Assembly: GCA_016186945.1 (NCBI GenBank)
Contig: JACPKR010000041.1
Span: forward strand, 1 to 64,000
Source of the DNA: Deltaproteobacteria bacterium
GTDB taxonomy: Bacteria > Bdellovibrionota_B > Oligoflexia > Oligoflexales > Bog-1112
DNA length: 64,000 nt
Reading direction: 5' to 3'
Positions 58,983 through 64,000 of this stretch are shown in pieces (the first letter of the stretch is position 1; each line of letters begins with the position of its first letter). The notes under the pieces are model-generated. The model made no database searches, was not told where the DNA came from, and worked only from the letters and a program-made list of their open reading frames with translations. Both the position numbers and the translations under genes were made by a program.

Positions 58983-60057
58983 AAAGACTGGCTACTATAT
59001 TGTTTCATTTTGCAAAAGAAATCCAAGAACAGGAATGCCTGTCTCTCTTAAACGAAAAACAAAACAGAAAACTAAGGTAAAGCAAATTGAGCGAGAACTT
59101 ATCGCTGCTGTAGAGCGTAAGATTGCGGAAAAGGTAACTCCCAGGTGGAAAGATGTCGTCTCTAGCTACGTCGAAGATGCAAGAGCACGAGGTCTAGCAG
59201 AAGTCACGATCTACAACACTCAGAAGTGTGTAGAGGCTGCAACGTTCGAAAAATGGGGGTCGCGTCTTGTAACGGAGATCACGACCCAGGATATTCGAAA
59301 CTTGATTCAAGTGGAATTCAAAGATAATGCGCCAAGCCATCAGAGGGCAATGCTTAAGTATCTGCGTCAGGTTTTCACTTACGCGCTTGAGAATGGATAC
59401 CTTCAAAGAGATCCGGTACCCAAACTTGCCTTCAGAGTTGGAGACAAAATCAAGAAGGTACTCACAGAAGATCAGGTGAAAACTCTCTTGAGGACGGCCA
59501 AGTCCATGAACTGGGAGTGGTACCCTCACGTTACTATGTGCCTCTACACAGGCCTTCGTAATGGCGAACTCTACGCCTTAACTTGGGACAGGGTGAGCCT
59601 AGACCAAAGGCAGATCATTATTGATCGATCTTGGTGCAGCAAGGGAGGTTTCAAGAGTACGAAATCTGGCGATGATAGGGTTATAGAAATAGCGCCAAAT
59701 TTGGTTCCACTTTTGAAAGAGCTGAAGCTTAAAAGCTATGGCGAATCCTTTGTCCTACCTCACATGAGAGAATGGGAGATAGGAGAGCAGGCTAGGCAGC
59801 TCAGACGCTTTCTAGTGGGCATTGGTTTACCAGAGATTCGATTCCATGACTTGAGAGCAACTTGGGCAACACTGTTGCTATCCAAAGGAGTAGCACCTGC
59901 AAAGGTCATGATGATGGGGGGATGGAAGGACATGAAGACCATGATGATCTATATGCGGAAGACCGGTATCGACATCAAAGGAATGACTGACTGTCTGAAC
60001 CTACATGATCCAAACTTTTCAGGAGCGAAGGTTCTCAATTTTTCGTCGCCGTCGTAA
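58963..60057 (+). CDS. int: Tyrosine site-specific integrase
   Basis: 364 residues from ATG 58963 (GAAAGGGG upstream). Arm-type DNA-binding N-terminus, core-binding domain about 58-150, catalytic domain about 163-345 with Arg199 (TGLRNGEL), Lys231 or 234 (KSTK), His295-x-x-Arg298 (HDLRAT), Trp321 at the second His/Trp position (GGWKDMKT) and Tyr330. It inserts the element, most likely at tRNA-Ser. Its 3' end lies 58 bp from the candidate right attachment site. Confidence 0.93.
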   Translation: MGTKYDEKTGYYIVSFCKRNPRTGMPVSLKRKTKQKTKVKQIERELIAAVERKIAEKVTPRWKDVVSSYVEDARARGLAEVTIYNTQKCVEAATFEKWGSRLVTEITTQDIRNLIQVEFKDNAPSHQRAMLKYLRQVFTYALENGYLQRDPVPKLAFRVGDKIKKVLTEDQVKTLLRTAKSMNWEWYPHVTMCLYTGLRNGELYALTWDRVSLDQRQIIIDRSWCSKGGFKSTKSGDDRVIEIAPNLVPLLKELKLKSYGESFVLPHMREWEIGEQARQLRRFLVGIGLPEIRFHDLRATWATLLLSKGVAPAKVMMMGGWKDMKTMMIYMRKTGIDIKGMTDCLNLHDPNFSGAKVLNFSSPS

Positions 60058-60076
60058 TCGGTCGTAAGTGGGGTGA

Positions 60077-60125
60077 GAGAGTGGTGGAATTGCAGTAGCT
60101 TGCAAGTGCTCCGCACTCTCCGCCA
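60077..60125 (+). other. Candidate attR / tRNA-like remnant
   Basis: GAGAGT (60077-60082) can pair with ACTCTC (60115-60120) and is followed by CGCCA, like an acceptor stem with CCA. Between them are a D-arm-like GTGGTGGAATTGCAGTAGC and a small hairpin GTGC-TCC-GCAC. The last 10 bases equal the 3' end of tRNA-Ser at 52450-52459. It is too short for a working tRNA; it may be a decayed tRNA end left by integration. Confidence 0.4.
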
Positions 60126-60150
60126 TATGCGATCTTGACAAATTTAAGGT

Positions 60151-60175
60151 TATACTTTAACTTATTTAAAGTATA
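60151..60175 (+). promoter_or_regulatory. Perfect inverted repeat, probable operator of the DUF4143 gene
   Basis: TATACTTTAA (60151-60160) and TTAAAGTATA (60166-60175) with a 5-base spacer, 25 bases before the ATG. A TTGACA (60135-60140) lies upstream, so the palindrome covers the expected -10 region, as for a self-repressing gene. Confidence 0.6.
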
Positions 60176-60200
60176 GTCATTCTTTTTAGACTTATCTCCA

Positions 60201-61385
60201 ATGGCCTTTATTGACAGAAAAATCACGGATCAGCTTCAGGAAGCTGTTCGGCATTTCCCGGCGTTAGTACTGACGGGTGCGCGCCAGACGGGAAAGACGA
60301 CCCTTCTTCGAAAGCTGTATCCTCATTTTCAATATGTAAGCCTCGATCGGCCGCTTGTCGCTGAACAGGCAGAACGTGATCCCGAGTCGTTTCTACGGGC
60401 AAACCCTCCTCCTTTGATTGTAGACGAGGTGCAGTATGCTCCTTCCCTGTTTCGATTTCTCAAGATCCAGATAGATGAGAAGCGGGAGTCGAAAGGTCAG
60501 TTCATTCTCACGGGGTCGCAGAAGTTTACCCTCATGAAAGGGGTGACCGAGTCCTTAGCGGGTCGGGTAGCGGTCATGGAATTGGAGGGTCTCAGTGTTC
60601 TTGAGCTGCCGGGAAAAAACCTGGAGAGGGACTATCCTTCCTTGATGACGCGGGGTGGGTTTCCTGAGCTTTGGGTGGAACCTGCGCCTCCTCCCCCTCT
60701 TTTTTTCGATTCCTACATTGCGACCTACCTTGAACGAGATGTGAAACAAATCCTGGCTGTGGGTGATTTGCGAGACTTTGAACGATTCCTAAGAGCCTGT
60801 GCCCTACGAACTGCTCAGCAACTCAACAAGTCGGATCTTGCAAGAGAGGTCGGTGTAAGTGTTCCCACAATCGGGTCCTGGCTAAGTGTGCTGGAAGCTT
60901 TGGGACAGATCGTTTTGCTCGAACCTTGGTTCGGCAATGTGAGCAAAAGGCTTGTCAAAGCTCCCAAGCTTTACATGAGCGAGACATCCTTGGCTTGCAG
61001 ACTTTGTGGCGTCGATGCTTCTAACCTGGAGACGTCTCCACTCGTAGGTCCCCTATGGGAAACCTTCGTCTTTGCGGAACTGAGAAAGCAACTTGCGTTT
61101 AAAGGTCATCGTCCGAAGCTCTGGTATTACCGTGACCAAGCTCAGTGGGAACTAGACTTCATATGGGAGCAGGGCCATCTTCTCTCTTTTTTTGAGTGCA
61201 AGTGGACCAGCTCTCCTCGGCAGTCGGACGCGAAGAATATGGACAGAATTCAAACACTCTTTGAGAACAAAGGAAAGATTCCCTATGCGATCAAAGAAAA
61301 GGTGCTCGTTAGTCGGGCGAGGGAACACTTTTCTGCCGATGGGTTATCATTCCGTTCTCCCATCTCCGGCCTGTTCGATGATTAA
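60201..61385 (+). CDS. AAA+ ATPase with C-terminal DUF4143 nuclease-like domain
   Basis: 394 residues. Walker A TGARQTGKTTLLR (about 25-37), Walker B PLIVDEVQYAP, sensor-like FILTGSQKF, then the DUF4143 part (about 180-394) with the winged-helix section DLAREVGVSVPTIGSWLSVLEALG and a PD-(D/E)XK-like end (WELDFIWEQ..FFECKW). Function in this family is unclear; some members behave like toxin-antitoxin or mobile-element genes. It lies just outside the candidate right end of the integrated element, with a palindrome at its promoter and no clear ribosome site. Confidence 0.85.
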   Translation: MAFIDRKITDQLQEAVRHFPALVLTGARQTGKTTLLRKLYPHFQYVSLDRPLVAEQAERDPESFLRANPPPLIVDEVQYAPSLFRFLKIQIDEKRESKGQFILTGSQKFTLMKGVTESLAGRVAVMELEGLSVLELPGKNLERDYPSLMTRGGFPELWVEPAPPPPLFFDSYIATYLERDVKQILAVGDLRDFERFLRACALRTAQQLNKSDLAREVGVSVPTIGSWLSVLEALGQIVLLEPWFGNVSKRLVKAPKLYMSETSLACRLCGVDASNLETSPLVGPLWETFVFAELRKQLAFKGHRPKLWYYRDQAQWELDFIWEQGHLLSFFECKWTSSPRQSDAKNMDRIQTLFENKGKIPYAIKEKVLVSRAREHFSADGLSFRSPISGLFDD

Positions 61386-61386
61386 C

Positions 61387-61553
61387 TATAGTATTTGGGA
61401 AAAAGAATTTGTGGAGAGGACCTTTTTTGAAAAAAAGTTCCCCTCCACACCTCCCCCCAAAAAACTTTAAATACTGAAGTTTTTGAAAAGGGGGTTGGGG
61501 AAATAACTTTTTTCAAAAAGTTTGTCCCCAAATTAATTATCTTGAACACTATA
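61387..61553 (+). repeat. Family B repeat, short form (B7)
   Basis: 167 bp from TATAGTATTTGGG to GAACACTATA, without the nested hairpin. It lies between the convergent DUF4143 gene (stop 1 bp before the repeat's flanking base) and gmhA, whose stop codon it provides. Confidence 0.9.
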
Positions 61554-62129
61554 GTTCTTGAACATGGCAGTTTCAATGAGTTCACAGATGATATGGCCGA
61601 GCAGGATGTGGCCTTCCTGAATACGCGGAGTATCGCTGGAGGGAACTTTAAGCATCATATCTGCTTTCTTCCCAAGCAGGCCGCCACCCATCCCTGTCAT
61701 CCCGATGCTAATCATGTCGAGGCGTTTTGCGGTCTCAACGGCATTGAGAATGTTCTGTGAATTCCCGGAAGTCGAGATGGCAAAGAGGATGTCACCAGGT
61801 CGCCCCATGGCTTCCACAAGACGGGAGTAGACTTCGTTATACGAATAATCGTTAGCTACCGCTGTGAGATAGGAAGTGTTGACATGGAGGGCTTCTCCAA
61901 AGAGCGGCTTGCGATCAAAATAGTAGCGCCCTGACAATTCCGCTGCCAAGTGCTGGGCATCAGCGGCGCTGCCTCCATTCCCTGCGAAGAGAACCTTGCC
62001 TCCTTCGCTCAAAGATTTCACACAAGCTTGCGCAGATTTTTCCACGAGGGAGATAAGTTCCCGATCGTTAGCGATCGCCTGCTTGACGCTCACCGCTTCC
62101 TTCAGTCTGCGTTCAATTGTATCCTTCAT
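61533..62129 (-). CDS. gmhA: Sedoheptulose-7-phosphate isomerase (GmhA-like SIS protein)
   Basis: 198 residues, one SIS domain. GNGGSAADAQHLAAELSGRY (51-70), ISTSGNSQN (118-126) and a helix near the C-terminus with GHILLGHIICELIE are typical of GmhA, which turns sedoheptulose 7-phosphate into heptose phosphate for LPS core. AGGGGAAGG lies before the ATG. The last six residues and the stop (YSVQDN, TAA) are coded by the end of a family B repeat, so the tail is not original. Divergent from gpmI with a 41-bp spacer. Confidence 0.9.
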   Translation of the reverse strand: MKDTIERRLKEAVSVKQAIANDRELISLVEKSAQACVKSLSEGGKVLFAGNGGSAADAQHLAAELSGRYYFDRKPLFGEALHVNTSYLTAVANDYSYNEVYSRLVEAMGRPGDILFAISTSGNSQNILNAVETAKRLDMISIGMTGMGGGLLGKKADMMLKVPSSDTPRIQEGHILLGHIICELIETAMFKNYSVQDN

Positions 62130-62170
62130 TATGATAACCTTCCCCTTCTTATCCTTATGGGAGACGATCC

Positions 62171-63775
62171 TTGCAAAAGCGAAAAGTTTTAGCCGTTGTC
62201 ATGGACGGCGTTGGCGTGCGCAAAGAAACATTTGGCAACGCGGTGGCTTGGGCAGCCACGCCAGCCCTTGATTATCTTCGCAAACACGGCCTCTATACAA
62301 CACTAAAAGCGCATGGCCCGTGGGTGGGCCTTCCCTCGGAAGATGATATGGGAAATTCCGAAGTAGGCCATAATGCAATGGGAGCAGGGAGAATCTTCGG
62401 GCAAGGAGCCAAGCTTGTAAATGAAAGTCTGCAACACGGCACTTTGTTTGCGGGAGAGGTGTGGGGGAAGGCAATTAAGCAAGGGAAACATCATTCCCTA
62501 CATTTTATCGGCCTGCTCTCGGACGGCAATGTTCACAGCCATGAGAAACATCTCTTTGCCCTCATCCGACAAGCCGTTCGGGAGGGGGTGACGCGTATCC
62601 GCCTTCATACGCTATTGGATGGACGTGATGTTGGCGAACGGTCGGGGGAAATCTACGCAGAGCGTTTGCGCGCGGTCATCGAGCCGCTGAATAAGGCAGG
62701 TGCTGACATACGGGTTGCGTCCGGCGGTGGGCGTATGCTGGTGACGATGGACCGTTACAAGGCGGATTGGACAATTGTGGAGCGCGGATGGAAAGCTCAT
62801 GTGTTGGGGGAGGCTGAGCATCAATGCCCCAGTTTGGAAGCTGCCCTGCAGGAATTTCGCAAAGATCCCTTGCTTAGCGACCAATTTCTTCCCGCTTTCG
62901 TGATCACGGAAAACGGGAAGCCGGTGGGACCGATACGAGATGGGGACGCAGTGATTTTGTTTAACTTCCGGGGGGATCGAGCGCTGGAAATTTCCCAGGC
63001 GTTTGAGGAGGAACATTTTACCCCCTTCGATCGTAAGCACCGACCGGATGTATTTTTTGCAGGAATCTTGCAATATGATGGGGACTTGCAGATACCTAAG
63101 CATTACCTCGTCCCTCCTCCTGCGATAGATCATACGCTTTCCGAATACCTGGTATCCCTTAATGTCCGTCAATTTGCGTGCAGTGAAACGCAGAAATTCG
63201 GGCATGTGACCTACTTCTGGAACGGTAACCGCTCCGGTTACTTCGACCGCTCTCTGGAAGAGTACCTGGAAATTCCGTCCGATAATATTCCCTTTGAAAA
63301 GAAGCCTTGGATGAAGGCACACGAAATTACGGAAGAAACCATAAAACGCATGGGCAAAGACACCTTCGACTTCGGACGCCTCAACTATGCCAACGCTGAT
63401 ATGGTAGGTCACACGGGGGATTTCGAAGCCACAATTGTAGCGGTTGCCACTGTTGACCTCATGGTAAAACGCCTCATTCGGGCGGCTGGAGAGACGGGCA
63501 CCATCCTCCTTGTTAGCGCAGATCATGGGAACGCCGATGACATGTTTGAAAGTGGCAAAGGACACTCGCGCCCGCCTCTCGATCAACGCCCTCGCGCCAA
63601 GACCTCGCATACTTTAGCTCCTGTGCCTTGCTACATTTTCGACCCGCTCGGCATGCAGGGCCGCTCAATTGCGGCTGAAGGAGAGGGAAGCCTGGCTAAT
63701 ATTGCAAACACGGTGCTTGACCTTCTGGGCTTGGAGCAGAGGGCGCTGTATGAACCAAGTCTTCTGCGGTCGTAG
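62171..63775 (+). CDS. gpmI: Cofactor-independent phosphoglycerate mutase
   Basis: 534 residues from TTG 62171 (GGGAGA upstream). It interconverts 3- and 2-phosphoglycerate in glycolysis. Metal-binding Asp12 (VVMDGVGV), catalytic Ser63 (DDMGNSEVGHNAMGAG), substrate loops HTLLDGRDV and FNFRGDRALE, late metal sites NYANADMVGHTGD and SADHGNADDM. A little longer than the usual 510-515. Confidence 0.96.
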   Translation: MQKRKVLAVVMDGVGVRKETFGNAVAWAATPALDYLRKHGLYTTLKAHGPWVGLPSEDDMGNSEVGHNAMGAGRIFGQGAKLVNESLQHGTLFAGEVWGKAIKQGKHHSLHFIGLLSDGNVHSHEKHLFALIRQAVREGVTRIRLHTLLDGRDVGERSGEIYAERLRAVIEPLNKAGADIRVASGGGRMLVTMDRYKADWTIVERGWKAHVLGEAEHQCPSLEAALQEFRKDPLLSDQFLPAFVITENGKPVGPIRDGDAVILFNFRGDRALEISQAFEEEHFTPFDRKHRPDVFFAGILQYDGDLQIPKHYLVPPPAIDHTLSEYLVSLNVRQFACSETQKFGHVTYFWNGNRSGYFDRSLEEYLEIPSDNIPFEKKPWMKAHEITEETIKRMGKDTFDFGRLNYANADMVGHTGDFEATIVAVATVDLMVKRLIRAAGETGTILLVSADHGNADDMFESGKGHSRPPLDQRPRAKTSHTLAPVPCYIFDPLGMQGRSIAAEGEGSLANIANTVLDLLGLEQRALYEPSLLRS

Positions 63776-63783
63776 GCATTGGT

Positions 63784-63999
63784 TCAGGTCTCGGGGGTTT
63801 TTGTTTCGAGTAACTTTCCGACATAGGTCAAAAGCCCTACAACCAAAACTACGAGGATAGATTTTGTCCACGATAGGTCCTTAAGCAGAAGGACAAGAAT
63901 GGCTAGAAACAGCCCCATTAAGAAGAGATTTTGGGCCCAGCGTTTTTCGTTCGCCGAAATCGGAGGATCAAACTTCTTTTCACAGATATGTTTCACCAC
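63784..63999 (-). CDS. Small membrane protein, possibly running past the window edge
   Basis: At least 71 codons; the GTG at 63999 is at the very edge, so the true start may be outside. Two hydrophobic segments (about 25-40 and 46-62: LFLMGLFLAILVLLL, SILVVLVVGLLTYVG) form a hairpin. No family recognised. Convergent with gpmI, 8 bp between the stops. Confidence 0.5.
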   Translation of the reverse strand: MVKHICEKKFDPPISANEKRWAQNLFLMGLFLAILVLLLKDLSWTKSILVVLVVGLLTYVGKLLETKTPET

Positions 64000-64000
64000 A

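Noticed and set aside
62612-63610. 332-codon open frame on the minus strand
   Set aside because: Fully antisense to gpmI, whose motifs are complete; the frame has no recognisable domains and comes from codon bias.

Overview
The window is a roughly 64 kb piece of a Gram-negative chromosome of moderate GC content. The best reading is a deltaproteobacterium in the broad sense (Bdellovibrionota/Oligoflexia or Myxococcota type). This rests on a gliding/spore-coat-like envelope machine (TolQ/TolR-like motor, TPR proteins, FHA-TonB protein), FecR/fibronectin-like envelope proteins, many short lipoproteins, and a PAS histidine kinase without membrane segments. The placement is inferred from gene content; no phylogenetic marker was compared.

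Layout. 1-310: 3' end of a 5S rRNA gene and its terminator. 0.3-9.0 kb: chalcone-isomerase-like protein, SpeD and an adenylate cyclase, then a plus-strand run of a FecR protein, a partner envelope protein, a K+ channel and an agmatinase-family enzyme. 9.1-12.2 kb: gmk and a bifunctional Rel. 12.3-16.2 kb: lipoprotein subtilase with a small membrane partner, a lipoprotein and a YbjN-like protein. 16.1-22.4 kb: a minus-strand run of a methyltransferase-adenylation fusion, an aldehyde-dehydrogenase-type reductase, a small unknown protein, a PAS sensor kinase and a response regulator; it looks like a small-molecule pathway joined to a sensor. 22.6-34.0 kb: ArnT-like glycosyltransferase, RecD2, HPF, an Fe3+-type ABC importer, isocitrate dehydrogenase and an ATPase-domain protein. 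34.4-44.2 kb: an eight-gene Agl-Glt/Nfs-like operon. 44.2-48.9 kb: a coiled-coil protein, a LuxE-LuxC single-chain fusion, a small protein, and CmoB/CmoA. 49.0-52.4 kb: oligopeptide-binding protein and two unknown exported proteins, then tRNA-Ser(GGA). 52.5-60.1 kb: an integrated element with integrase, excisionase, DUF3987 protein, primase-polymerase, AlpA-like regulator, a methyltransferase-nuclease fusion and a nucleotide-cyclase-like protein. 60.2-64.0 kb: DUF4143 ATPase, gmhA, gpmI and a membrane protein that may run off the edge.

Two families of short non-autonomous repeats are scattered through the window. Family A (full length 144 bp) has 25-bp terminal inverted repeats beginning GTAATGCG and a GC-rich hairpin core. 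Family B (167 or 197 bp) has ends starting TATAGT; the long form carries a nested CCCGCGG hairpin. Several copies lie inside reading frames without breaking them and supply N-termini, C-termini or stop codons to real genes, much like Rickettsia palindromic elements.

The most interesting parts are the Agl-Glt/Nfs-like operon, the two carboxylate-activation/reduction systems (one a LuxE-LuxC fusion, the other linked to a sensor kinase), the tRNA-side integrated element with possible defence cargo, and the in-frame repeats. All functional calls come from reading motifs by eye; no database search was run.
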